This document shows positions 16,809 to 24,868 of a stretch of 64,000 nt of DNA, piece by piece; position 1 is the first letter of the stretch; every line of letters begins with the position of its first letter. Under the pieces are notes generated by a model. The model saw only the letters and a list, made by a program, of their open reading frames with translations. It did not search any database and was not told where the DNA came from. Location: assembly GCF_900199725.1 (NCBI RefSeq), contig NZ_LT904903.1, positions 911,850 through 975,849 of the forward strand. The letters are read 5' to 3'. A program made the translations under genes and the position numbers. This DNA comes from Cytobacillus massiliigabonensis (lineage in GTDB: Bacteria > Bacillota > Bacilli > Bacillales > Cytobacillaceae).

Positions 16809-17666
16809 ATGAATAATTTTTTAGTATTACAATCAGATTTTGGTACGGGCGATGGTGCAGTAAGCGCGATGTATGGTGTTGCATTGTCAGTAGATCCTTC
16901 CGTTCGAGTGTTTGATCTCACTCATGATATTCCTCAGTATAATATTTGGGAAGGAGCCTATCGCTTATATCAAACCATCTCTTATTGGCCTGAAGGTACA
17001 GTATTTGTATCTGTTGTTGACCCGGGGGTGGGGTCTGAGCGAAGAAGTATTGTTGCAAAAACGGAAACAAATCAATACATCGTTACGCCTGACAATGGGA
17101 CACTTACACAGATAAAGAAGCACATTGGCATAGTAGAGGCTAGAGTCATTGACGAAAATGTAAATCGTCTGCCAAAGTCCGGGGAGTCTTATACATTCCA
17201 TGGCCGGGATGTGTATGCTTTTACTGGTGCCAGGCTCTCATCAGGGATCATTCCTTTTGAACAAGTAGGTCCTGAGATTGATGTCGGCTCTATTATTGAG
17301 CTGCCATTGACTGAAGCAGGCTTGAATAACAGGAAAATTACGGGGAACATTGATATTCTTGATATTCGATTCGGGAATCTTTGGACGAATATTGACCGAG
17401 AGCTATTTAAGCTATTGGAAATTGAATATGGTGATTCTTTCGAAGTAAAGATCGAGAATGAAACACGTCAAGTGTATAAAAATATTATGACATTTGGAAG
17501 ATCATTTGCGGATAGTCATTTAGGTGAACCGCTGCTTTATGTTAATTCACTCGATAAAATAGGCGTTGCATTGAATCAAGGATCTTTTGCAAAGGCTTAT
17601 CATGTTCAATCAGGTGCGAATTGGAAAATTTCTATACAAAAAGTTTCGAATATTGCATATAATTAG
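16809..17666 (+). CDS. SAM hydroxide adenosyltransferase (DUF62)
   Basis: This 285-residue enzyme of the DUF62 family hydrolyses S-adenosylmethionine to adenosine and methionine. The family core is visible: FLVLQSDFGTGDGAVSAMYG with the Asp pair, DLTHDIPQYNIWEGAY, SVVDPGVGSERR, PDNGTLT and TFHGRDVYAFTGA (Arg/Asp/His cluster). The C-terminal half forms the second beta domain. ATG 16809 has GGAGG six bases upstream and fits family starts; the frame also opens 18 bases earlier at 16791. It is the first gene after the methionine T-box, followed 29 bases later by an ECF S-component, so SAM breakdown and import look linked. Confidence 0.92.
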   Translation: MNNFLVLQSDFGTGDGAVSAMYGVALSVDPSVRVFDLTHDIPQYNIWEGAYRLYQTISYWPEGTVFVSVVDPGVGSERRSIVAKTETNQYIVTPDNGTLTQIKKHIGIVEARVIDENVNRLPKSGESYTFHGRDVYAFTGARLSSGIIPFEQVGPEIDVGSIIELPLTEAGLNNRKITGNIDILDIRFGNLWTNIDRELFKLLEIEYGDSFEVKIENETRQVYKNIMTFGRSFADSHLGEPLLYVNSLDKIGVALNQGSFAKAYHVQSGANWKISIQKVSNIAYN

Positions 17667-17695
17667 CTATTAATTAAACTATAAAGGGGATGTGG

Positions 17696-18256
17696 GTGTT
17701 GAAAAGAAATCCGTTATCTATTAGAACAATTGTGGCGATTGGAATAGGAGCAGCAGTTTTTATTATTCTGGCAAAATTTGCAGCCATTCCGTCACCGGTA
17801 CCAAATACGTCGATTCAAACATCATATGCATTTTTAGCATTAATGGCTGTTGTTTTTGGACCGATTGCAGGCGGATTAATTGGCTTAATCGGGCACGCGC
17901 TTAATGATGCGATATCGTATGGTTCTGTTTGGTGGAGCTGGGTGGCCGTATCAATGATTGTTGGACTATTAATTGGTTTTGCGGCTAAGAAAATTGATAT
18001 TGAATCAGGGGTTTTTAATACAAAAAAGATCATTACCTTTAATATTGTTCAGGTGATCGCTCAAGGTATTGGATGGTTTTTACTTGCACCGGCATTGGAT
18101 ATTTTAATCTATGCGGAGCCAGCGAACAAAGTTTTCATGCAAGGTCTTTTTGCAGGTGTATCAAATATGGTAACAGTCGGAGTGATCGGAACATTATTAT
18201 TATTGGGTTATGCAAAAACACGCAGTCGAAGCAATAGTTTGACTAGAGAATTATAG
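17696..18256 (+). CDS. ECF transporter substrate-binding (S) component
   Basis: The protein of about 186 residues has six hydrophobic segments and the S-component pattern: a short basic N-terminus, [17 protein letters not shown], then [38 protein letters not shown] and a final segment near [10 protein letters not shown]. It captures the substrate for the ECF complex encoded by the next two genes. Its operon is headed by a methionine T-box and a SAM hydrolase, so methionine, SAM or an adenosylated derivative is the likely cargo. GTG 17696 fits AAAGGGG best; ATG 17690 is two codons upstream. Confidence 0.85.
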   Translation: MLKRNPLSIRTIVAIGIGAAVFIILAKFAAIPSPVPNTSIQTSYAFLALMAVVFGPIAGGLIGLIGHALNDAISYGSVWWSWVAVSMIVGLLIGFAAKKIDIESGVFNTKKIITFNIVQVIAQGIGWFLLAPALDILIYAEPANKVFMQGLFAGVSNMVTVGVIGTLLLLGYAKTRSRSNSLTREL

Positions 18257-18301
18257 ATTTATTATTTGCTAATGCTAAAAAAGAGTGGCTAGGAGAAAAA
18301 A

Positions 18302-20014
18302 ATGAAAAAGAAAGTCATTGAATTTAACAACTATTGTTTTAAGTACCATAGTCAGGCAGCACCAACCCTTCATAACATAAATATTACTGTATACGAAGGT
18401 GAAAAGGTATTAATCGTAGGATCTTCTGGGTCGGGGAAAAGCACGATTGGTCATTGCATCAACGGGCTTGTTCCCTTTTCTTATAAAGGTGAAGTGACTG
18501 GAAGCCTAAAGATTATGGGAAAAGATGCACACAGTTTAGATATTTTTTCACGTTCGAAAATCGTCGGCACTGTTTTGCAAGATCCTGATGGACAATTTAT
18601 TGGACTTACTGTAGGAGAGGACATTGCCTTTTCATTGGAAAATGACTGTACGGAACAAGGAAAGATGAAGAACCTTGTTGAGGAGACAGCCAAAATGGTG
18701 GAGATGAATGAATATCTGACATCTTCTATACACCATTTATCCGGTGGGCAAAAACAGAGAGTATCAATTGCAGGAGTGATGGTAGATAAGGTTGAGATTA
18801 TTTTATTTGACGAACCTCTTGCAAACCTTGATCCTGCGACTGGCAAATATGCTATTGAATTGATTGATCGAATTCATCAAGAAACGAATACGACAATCGT
18901 TATTGTTGAACATCGCTTAGAGGATGTGCTGCATCGTCATGTTGACCGGATAATTGTTGTGGATGATGGTCGTGTTGCTGCAGATATGTGTCCAGATAAG
19001 CTATTATCTAGTCCAATTTTGGAAGCTAGCCATATTCGCGAGCCATTATATGTTAAGGCGGCTAAATATGCAGGATGTGAAGTGACGGAGGACATGAAGC
19101 CTTCACAGCTGCACTCATTTTCCATAGAAAACTGCAAAGATAAACTTCTGGACTGGGTTCGTACCGGGAATCAAGCGATGCCAAAGGAAAGAAAATCACC
19201 TATTTTGGAATTGAGAGATATATCTTTTAGTTATGCACCCCGTCATGAAACAATCCGGGGAATTTCTTTATCTGTTGAGAAAGGTCAAATGGTAAGCATT
19301 GTTGGCAAAAATGGAGCAGGAAAGTCAACTTTATCAAAGATCATATGCGGATTTGAAAAACCTCGCTCAGGGAGGATCTTATTGAATGAACAAGACATAA
19401 CGGGTGATACGATTAAGGAACGGTCACTAAGGATTGGAATGGTCATGCAAAACCCGAACCATATGATTTCCAAGCATCTCGTTTTTGAAGAGGTAGCATT
19501 AGGTCTAGTTATTCGCGGTGTCCCTGAGAATGAGGCAAAAAAGAAAGTGGAGGAAGCCCTTAAAGTTTGCGGTTTGTATCCATACAGAAATTGGCCAATA
19601 TCAGCATTAAGCTTTGGACAAAAGAAACGGGTAACCATTGCAGCGATATTCGTGCTTGAGCCTGAGATCATGATATTGGACGAGCCGACAGCTGGACAGG
19701 ATTTGCGGCATTATACGGAAATGATGGACTTTTTGGCAGATTTAAATCGCCAAGGAATGACGATCTTGCTGATCACACATGATATGCATTTAATGCTTGA
19801 ATATACGACACGTGCGATCGTAATGGATAAGGGAAAGATCATTGCTGATGATACACCATCAGTGATACTGACAGATTCAGAGATTATCCGTCAGGCGAAT
19901 TTAAAGGAAACCTCTTTGCTAGTACTGGCGAAACGATTGGGAATAAAGGAACCAAAGGAATTTGTTGAACATTTTATTGCATATGATAGGGAGGTTAGAA
20001 AGCAATGGCAGTAG
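18302..20014 (+). CDS. ECF transporter ATPase with two fused ABC domains
   Basis: This 570-residue soluble protein is EcfA and EcfA' in one chain. Domain 1 has Walker A GSSGSGKST, Q-loop VLQDPDGQFIGL, signature LSGGQKQRV and Walker B IILFDEPLANLDP. Domain 2 has GKNGAGKST, MQNPNHMI, LSFGQKKRV and IMILDEPTAGQD. The Q-loop and helix region contact EcfT. Fused ATPases of this kind occur in dedicated, single-substrate ECF systems rather than the shared group II module. It overlaps the start of the EcfT gene by ten bases. Confidence 0.93.
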   Translation: MKKKVIEFNNYCFKYHSQAAPTLHNINITVYEGEKVLIVGSSGSGKSTIGHCINGLVPFSYKGEVTGSLKIMGKDAHSLDIFSRSKIVGTVLQDPDGQFIGLTVGEDIAFSLENDCTEQGKMKNLVEETAKMVEMNEYLTSSIHHLSGGQKQRVSIAGVMVDKVEIILFDEPLANLDPATGKYAIELIDRIHQETNTTIVIVEHRLEDVLHRHVDRIIVVDDGRVAADMCPDKLLSSPILEASHIREPLYVKAAKYAGCEVTEDMKPSQLHSFSIENCKDKLLDWVRTGNQAMPKERKSPILELRDISFSYAPRHETIRGISLSVEKGQMVSIVGKNGAGKSTLSKIICGFEKPRSGRILLNEQDITGDTIKERSLRIGMVMQNPNHMISKHLVFEEVALGLVIRGVPENEAKKKVEEALKVCGLYPYRNWPISALSFGQKKRVTIAAIFVLEPEIMILDEPTAGQDLRHYTEMMDFLADLNRQGMTILLITHDMHLMLEYTTRAIVMDKGKIIADDTPSVILTDSEIIRQANLKETSLLVLAKRLGIKEPKEFVEHFIAYDREVRKQWQ

Positions 20015-20835
20015 AGATGCTATCGTATATTGACCGAATATCTCCTATTCATCAGCTAACTGGCGTTACAAAGCTTATTTGTTTTATTGTATGGTCATCT
20101 GCTGCTATGCTGACGTATGATACTCGTATACTTGCCTTTCTTTTTGTCTTAAGTATTGTCATTTTCATTGTTTCAAAGATAAAAGTATCTGAAGTTTCAT
20201 TTGTTCTTCTATTTATTTTGTTCTTTTTGTTCATCAATAATATCGCTATTTACCTCTTCTCTCCTCAGGAGGGAGTGAAAATCTATGGAAGCAGTCATGT
20301 CTTAATTGAGGTAGCAGGGAGATATAATGTTACATTGGAACAAATATTTTACCAAAGTAATGTGACGTTAAAGTATTTTGCTGTCATCCCAGTTGCATTG
20401 CTCTTTATTGTAACGACTCATCCGAGTGAATTTGCAGCATCATTGAATAAAATTGGGGTAAGCTATCGAATTTCTTATGCTGTTGCCCTGGCTCTTCGCT
20501 ATATCCCTGATGTTCAGCGAGATTTTCGAACCATTGCTGTTTCACAGCAAGCTCGCGGGATTGATATGTCCAATAAAGAAAAATTGCCAATCCGTATAAA
20601 AAATGCGGCATCTATTATATTTCCGCTTATTTTATCGAGCCTAGATAAGATTGAGACAATTAGCAATGCAATGGAACTGCGCGGGTTTGGAAAAAATAAC
20701 AAGAGGACCTGGTATAGCGCTCGCCCCTTTCAGACAAGAGATTATATTACACTAGCAGCATTTGGAATCATTTTTGTGGCTGGGATGGCTGTGACGTTTC
20801 ATGATGGAAGCCGTTTTTATAATCCGTTTGAATAG
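20005..20835 (+). CDS. ECF transporter membrane coupling (T) component
   Basis: This 276-residue membrane protein has five or six hydrophobic segments and two cytoplasmic coupling motifs of the Ala-Arg-Gly type: SQQARGIDMS near residue 187 and MELRGFGKN near residue 230. They dock to the two ATPase domains. The ten-base overlap with the ATPase gene indicates translational coupling. It completes the group I ECF transporter (S, AA', T). A hairpin AGGGAGA/TCTCCCT (20845-20865) lies just beyond, inside the end of the convergent tetR gene, and could be a weak terminator. Confidence 0.92.
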   Translation: MAVEMLSYIDRISPIHQLTGVTKLICFIVWSSAAMLTYDTRILAFLFVLSIVIFIVSKIKVSEVSFVLLFILFFLFINNIAIYLFSPQEGVKIYGSSHVLIEVAGRYNVTLEQIFYQSNVTLKYFAVIPVALLFIVTTHPSEFAASLNKIGVSYRISYAVALALRYIPDVQRDFRTIAVSQQARGIDMSNKEKLPIRIKNAASIIFPLILSSLDKIETISNAMELRGFGKNNKRTWYSARPFQTRDYITLAAFGIIFVAGMAVTFHDGSRFYNPFE

Positions 20836-20841
20836 GATATA

Positions 20842-21453
20842 TTAAGGGAGAACACCAGTCTCCCTGTTTCCTATAAATGATTCTGCTGGATAGTAATTTA
20901 ATATTTTTATAAGCTGCTTGGCCATATAGCCGGGGTCTGGTTCCAGCCCTTTTTTTATCCAGTCCATAATCATTCCTAAAATGCCATTGGCATAGAAAGA
21001 TGTATAAAGATCATCATCTAATTCTGAATCATTGGGAGTTAATAAAATAATCTCCTTTTTATAAAACCTTGCAATGGATTGTAAAAATGATTCCTCAAAT
21101 CGAGGGATGGATTCAAATTTTCCCCAAAGCTTGTAGAAATCCTTATTTTCCATAATATAGTCAAAAACAATGATGTCTGAAGGAGATAGGGAATTTAGGT
21201 GTATGAGACTTTTCTTTTTGTAGGGATATTTAAATGTTTCAATAAGCTCCATCGTTTTGTCAGAGATGATTTCCTCTGCTAGTTCTTCTTTAAAATTATA
21301 ATGCCGGTAGAAGGTAGCCCGATTATAATCCGCTTGATTGACAATGTCCGTTACGGTAATTTGGTCATAGTTTTTTTCCCCCATTAATTTGATAAAGGCT
21401 TGTTTTAATTGTGTTTTCGTCCTCCGCACTCTTCTGTCCACATTTTTATCCAT
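20842..21453 (-). CDS. TetR/AcrR family transcriptional regulator
   Basis: This 203-residue regulator has the N-terminal TetR helix-turn-helix (residues about 12-58): RTKTQLKQAFIKLMGEKNYD, ITVTDIVNQADYNRATFYRHY. The C-terminal part resembles TetR_C_33/DhaS-like helical domains that bind a ligand. It is transcribed divergently from the KstD-like flavoprotein gene with 226 bases between, so it probably represses that gene or itself. The near-palindrome CTATACAATTGATAG around 21510-21526 is a possible operator. ATG 21453 is the family-like start. Confidence 0.88.
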   Translation of the reverse strand: MDKNVDRRVRRTKTQLKQAFIKLMGEKNYDQITVTDIVNQADYNRATFYRHYNFKEELAEEIISDKTMELIETFKYPYKKKSLIHLNSLSPSDIIVFDYIMENKDFYKLWGKFESIPRFEESFLQSIARFYKKEIILLTPNDSELDDDLYTSFYANGILGMIMDWIKKGLEPDPGYMAKQLIKILNYYPAESFIGNRETGVLP

Positions 21454-21615
21454 GTTGTCATTCAGCCCTCTCTACTTTTTTTAAACACATTTATAACATC
21501 TGTCGTTTATCTATACAATTGATAGAATTTTACTGATTGATTCACTTGACTAAAGAACATTATAGTAGTAAAAAGGGGATCTATAGCACTTATAATTAAT
21601 TGAATTTTCCCTCTT

Positions 21616-21644
21616 TTTAGAATTGTATTATACCATATTATGAT
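21616..21644 (+). promoter_or_regulatory. Possible promoter of the flavoprotein gene
   Basis: TTTAGA (21616-21621), a 17-base spacer and TATGAT (21639-21644) fit sigma-A moderately; the region is AT-rich, so chance is possible. Confidence 0.35.
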
Positions 21645-21679
21645 TAAACTTGGATAAACTTGTAGGGGAGGATTGAACA

Positions 21680-23362
21680 ATGAGTAAACAATGGGATTCC
21701 AGTTATGATGTTGTCGTCGTTGGCTCAGGAGCAGGAGGGCTGACGGCAGCATTAACGGCTAGATTGCGGGGACTTTCTGCGATAGTTGTAGAAAAGACTG
21801 AGCTTTATGGCGGTTCTACGTCTAAATCAGGCGGCACGGTATGGGTGCCAAATAACTTTTATCTTGAAGAGGCCGGGGTAGGAGATTCCTATGAGCTGGC
21901 AAGTGCTTATATGGATGCAACGATTGGTAATCGCGTACCGAAATACTTAAAGGATGCTTACCTGCTAAGAGGACCGGAGATGATAAAATACCTCCACGAA
22001 AATACGGAACATGTCAGATGGGAATATACCCCTGGATATTCTGATTATTACCCTGAGCTTCCTGGCGGAAAACCAAACGGGCGTGCAATGGAAGCACAGC
22101 TATTTGATCTCAATAAACTAGGGGAAGATGAAAAGAATCTGCGAAAAGCTGGACTGCCAACGAAAGGGATGGTACTGAAGTCTAGCGAATTTCATAAAGT
22201 AAATATGATAACAAGGACATGGATTGGCAAAAAGACTTCATTGAAAGTAGGCATGCGCCTTATTCGTACGAAGCTTAGTTCATATAATCCTACCACTCTT
22301 GGAGAGGCGCTTGTTGCGCGGTTATATGCTTCTTTGAAGGAAGCTGGCGGGGAAGTTTGGCTGTCGACGCCTTTTCATGATCTTGTCTTTGAAAATAATC
22401 GTGTGTCTGGTATTGTCGTTGAACAAAAGGGAAAGAAAGTGAATATTGAAGCAAGATATGGGGTTATTTTTGCCTCTGGAGGCTTTTCACACAATCGCAA
22501 ACTCCGCGAAAAATACTTGCCGCAGCCTTCGAATACAGATTGGACTTTATCATCTGAAGGACAAACGGGAGATGTCATTGAAGTAAGCCGCAAATTAGGG
22601 GCAAAATTGGATTTAATGGATAAAATGTGGGGGACACCAACATCTATTCCACCTGGTTCTCCAGCATTTATGCCAGTTGCTGAACGTGCAACGCCAGGTT
22701 TGATTATTGTAAATAGTGAAGGGGAGCGCTATTTAAATGAATCGGTCCCGTATCATGAGTTTGTTGATAAAATGTATGAGAATAACCAATCAGAGGCAAC
22801 AACCGTCCCTTCTTGGATGATATTAGATCAAACTGTGAAAAAGAGATATCTTGTCTTTGGTATCATGCCGGGGCAATCATTCCCAAAAACATGGATCGAA
22901 ACAGGGTATGTAAAGGTTGGACAAACACCGGAAGAATTAGCTAAAAAAATTGGCATTCCACCGGAAAAACTAGCCGCAACGATAAAACGCTTTAATAAAT
23001 TTGCAGTTGACGGCCATGATCAAGACTTTAACCGTGGAGAAAGCGCTTATGACCGCTACTATGGGGATCCAACCTTAAAAAATCCTAACCTAGCTCCATT
23101 GGATAAAGCACCTTTCTATGCGATTCCGATTTATCCTGGAGATATAGGAACAAAAGGCGGTTTAGTCACGGATGATTTGGCGAGGGTCCTGCATGAAAAC
23201 GGACAGCCGATACAAGGACTATATGCTACTGGAAATTGTGCCGCTTCTGTAATGGGAGAAACGTATCCCGGACCTGGTGCAACAATCGGTCCATCGATGG
23301 TCTTCGGGTATGTGGCAGCAACAGAGATGGCTGCTGTAGCTGCTAGACCTAAAGAGGCATGA
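21680..23362 (+). CDS. FAD-dependent 3-ketosteroid dehydrogenase-like oxidoreductase
   Basis: This 560-residue flavoprotein of the succinate dehydrogenase/KstD superfamily has an N-terminal FAD motif VVVVGSGAGGLTAALTARL ending in VVEKTELYGGSTSKSGG. It has a central substrate domain, and a C-terminal FAD motif GLYATGNCAASVMGETYPGP followed by GATIGPSMVFGYVAA, the Gly-rich pattern of 3-oxosteroid 1-dehydrogenases. Members desaturate cyclic ketones or reduce enoates; steroid use here is doubtful because no steroid pathway is nearby. Start ATG 21680 follows GGGGAGG. Regulation by the divergent TetR is likely. A terminator follows. Confidence 0.85.
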   Translation: MSKQWDSSYDVVVVGSGAGGLTAALTARLRGLSAIVVEKTELYGGSTSKSGGTVWVPNNFYLEEAGVGDSYELASAYMDATIGNRVPKYLKDAYLLRGPEMIKYLHENTEHVRWEYTPGYSDYYPELPGGKPNGRAMEAQLFDLNKLGEDEKNLRKAGLPTKGMVLKSSEFHKVNMITRTWIGKKTSLKVGMRLIRTKLSSYNPTTLGEALVARLYASLKEAGGEVWLSTPFHDLVFENNRVSGIVVEQKGKKVNIEARYGVIFASGGFSHNRKLREKYLPQPSNTDWTLSSEGQTGDVIEVSRKLGAKLDLMDKMWGTPTSIPPGSPAFMPVAERATPGLIIVNSEGERYLNESVPYHEFVDKMYENNQSEATTVPSWMILDQTVKKRYLVFGIMPGQSFPKTWIETGYVKVGQTPEELAKKIGIPPEKLAATIKRFNKFAVDGHDQDFNRGESAYDRYYGDPTLKNPNLAPLDKAPFYAIPIYPGDIGTKGGLVTDDLARVLHENGQPIQGLYATGNCAASVMGETYPGPGATIGPSMVFGYVAATEMAAVAARPKEA

Positions 23363-23390
23363 TAGCTATATACTTAATCTTTCAATCATG

Positions 23391-23418
23391 ATGGGGAGCT
23401 CAGGCTCTCCATTTTTTA
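23391..23418 (+). terminator. Terminator of the flavoprotein gene
   Basis: ATGGGGAGC and GGCTCTCCAT pair imperfectly around TCA and are followed by ATTTTTT. Confidence 0.65.
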
Positions 23419-23532
23419 TTAAATGTTAGGGTAAGATTATTATTTTAATAAGAACTCCTGAAAATAAAGGATTTCCTTGTTTTTCAAAGAATAAGGTTAC
23501 TAAATGAGAGGCTATATAAGAGGGGTTCAAAA

Positions 23533-24156
23533 ATGAATAATAAATGGAATCAAATAATCTATAAAGTCTGGTCGCCATTTTATGACCGTTTTTTCAATAA
23601 GGGTATCTTTTTAAAAGCAAGAAAAGAAGTCTTTAAGGATATAGAATTTATGAATGGGGAAAAAGTTCTCTTTGTGGGCTGTGGCACTGGTGCGGATTTA
23701 GTATATGTTCCACACAATAATATGAAGATAACAGCTATAGATTTTTCTAGTGAGATGCTTGAAAAAGCAAAGGGGAAATTTCCTCATGCGAGTATTACAT
23801 TTCTGCAAATGGATGCGCAAAACTTAACATTTCCTGATGCAACGTATGACATCGTAATAGCAAGTTTACTTCTATCTGTTGTTCCGAATCCGCAAAAATG
23901 TATGGAAGAGATGATTCGAGTAGTTAAACCTGGGGGGAGAATAATTATTTTTGATAAATTTGTCCCGAGGAACGAGGAACTGTCTTTATTGAAAAAGCTG
24001 GCAAGGCCAATTATCTCTGTGTTCGGAACGGATATTGGAATAAAATTTGAATCATTGTCCAAACCTTTCGCAAAGATTATATCCATTCAAACAGATTCCC
24101 CGATTATGCTAAATGGGATGTATAGAAAAATAATAGCGATTAAAAACCCCAGGTGA
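23533..24156 (+). CDS. Class I SAM-dependent methyltransferase
   Basis: This 207-residue methyltransferase has the UbiE/Pmt-like fold. Motif I is VLFVGCGTGADL (residues about 45-56), the acidic end of strand 2 is AIDFSSEML, and the post-I segment FLQMDAQNLTFPDATYDIVIASLLLSVV leads into the motif VKPGGRIIIFDKF. It probably methylates a small molecule or lipid head group (similarity to phosphatidylethanolamine methyltransferases is a guess). ATG 23533 has AGGGG upstream. It precedes a surface protein gene by 66 bases. Confidence 0.85.
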   Translation: MNNKWNQIIYKVWSPFYDRFFNKGIFLKARKEVFKDIEFMNGEKVLFVGCGTGADLVYVPHNNMKITAIDFSSEMLEKAKGKFPHASITFLQMDAQNLTFPDATYDIVIASLLLSVVPNPQKCMEEMIRVVKPGGRIIIFDKFVPRNEELSLLKKLARPIISVFGTDIGIKFESLSKPFAKIISIQTDSPIMLNGMYRKIIAIKNPR

Positions 24157-24222
24157 ACATTTGATTTAAATCGAGTCTTCCAACGAACATGCTGCTTATC
24201 TGAATGATTGAGGTGATTCATA

Positions 24223-24780
24223 TTGAAAAAAGGGACTCTGTTTCTCGCATTCTTTTTCATAAGTTTATTACTAATTGGGTCATTTCCATCTATGGCGAGT
24301 GCTTGTAAATGTGCAGAACTGCCCAATGTAGAAGCTGAATTTGAAAGTTCAAAAGCAGTATTCAGTGGCAAGGTTGCCGACATAAGGGAGAAAAGAAGTT
24401 TAAAAGGATATTTGTACAAGTCTGTTCTTTTTGAAGTAACGAACACCTGGAAAGGTGTAAATCAATCACAAATAATCATTACAACTGGTCAAGGTGGAGG
24501 TGACTGTGGAATTGATTTTAAAGAAGGAGAAGAATATTTGGTTTACGCGAAGGATTCCACTTTGTATGGCAGAAAATCATTTGTCTCAACTATTTGTGAT
24601 CGAACAAATGAATGGAGGTTTTCACAGGAAGACTTGAAAATATTAGGTGAAGGGCGAGCGCCTGCTGAGAAAGTTGATTTGAGGGCTAAGCAAAGTGGAA
24701 GCCAACTGTTTATATGGGGCGGAGTCGTTTTAGTCATTGTCATTATAGTAATCTTCCTTATTAATAAACGGAAAAAATAA
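24223..24780 (+). CDS. Secreted NTR/TIMP-like protein with C-terminal membrane anchor
   Basis: The 185-residue product starts with a signal peptide (KKGTLFLAFFFISLLLIGSF, cleavage after SMASA) and continues with CKCAELPN, an N-terminal CxC as in TIMP and netrin modules. The NTR-like beta barrel (AVFSGKVADI, VLFEVTNTWKGV, GGGDCGIDFKEGEEYLVYA, STICDRTNEW) carries two more Cys for disulfides. A transmembrane helix (residues about 160-180) and a basic tail anchor it to the outer membrane face. Bacterial NTR-domain proteins have no known role. TTG 24223 lies about eight bases after GAGGTGA. Confidence 0.8.
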   Translation: MKKGTLFLAFFFISLLLIGSFPSMASACKCAELPNVEAEFESSKAVFSGKVADIREKRSLKGYLYKSVLFEVTNTWKGVNQSQIIITTGQGGGDCGIDFKEGEEYLVYAKDSTLYGRKSFVSTICDRTNEWRFSQEDLKILGEGRAPAEKVDLRAKQSGSQLFIWGGVVLVIVIIVIFLINKRKK

Positions 24781-24830
24781 ATAATTAAGAAGTTATAATA
24801 GAAGAAAAAAGCACCCGCTTGAGAAAAAGG

Positions 24831-24864
24831 AAATCCACCGCTTCGTTTAAGCGGTGGATTTTAA
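24831..24864. terminator. Bidirectional terminator between convergent genes
   Basis: AAATCCACCGCTT (24831-24843) and AAGCGGTGGATTT (24849-24861) form a 13-bp stem, with T-rich sequence on the plus side and the mirror A-rich flank on the other, between the NTR gene and the protease gene. Confidence 0.85.
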
Positions 24865-24868
24865 TATG

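Noticed and set aside
19285..19671. 128-codon open frame antisense to the ECF ATPase
   Set aside because: Lies opposite the second ABC domain; no start site support.
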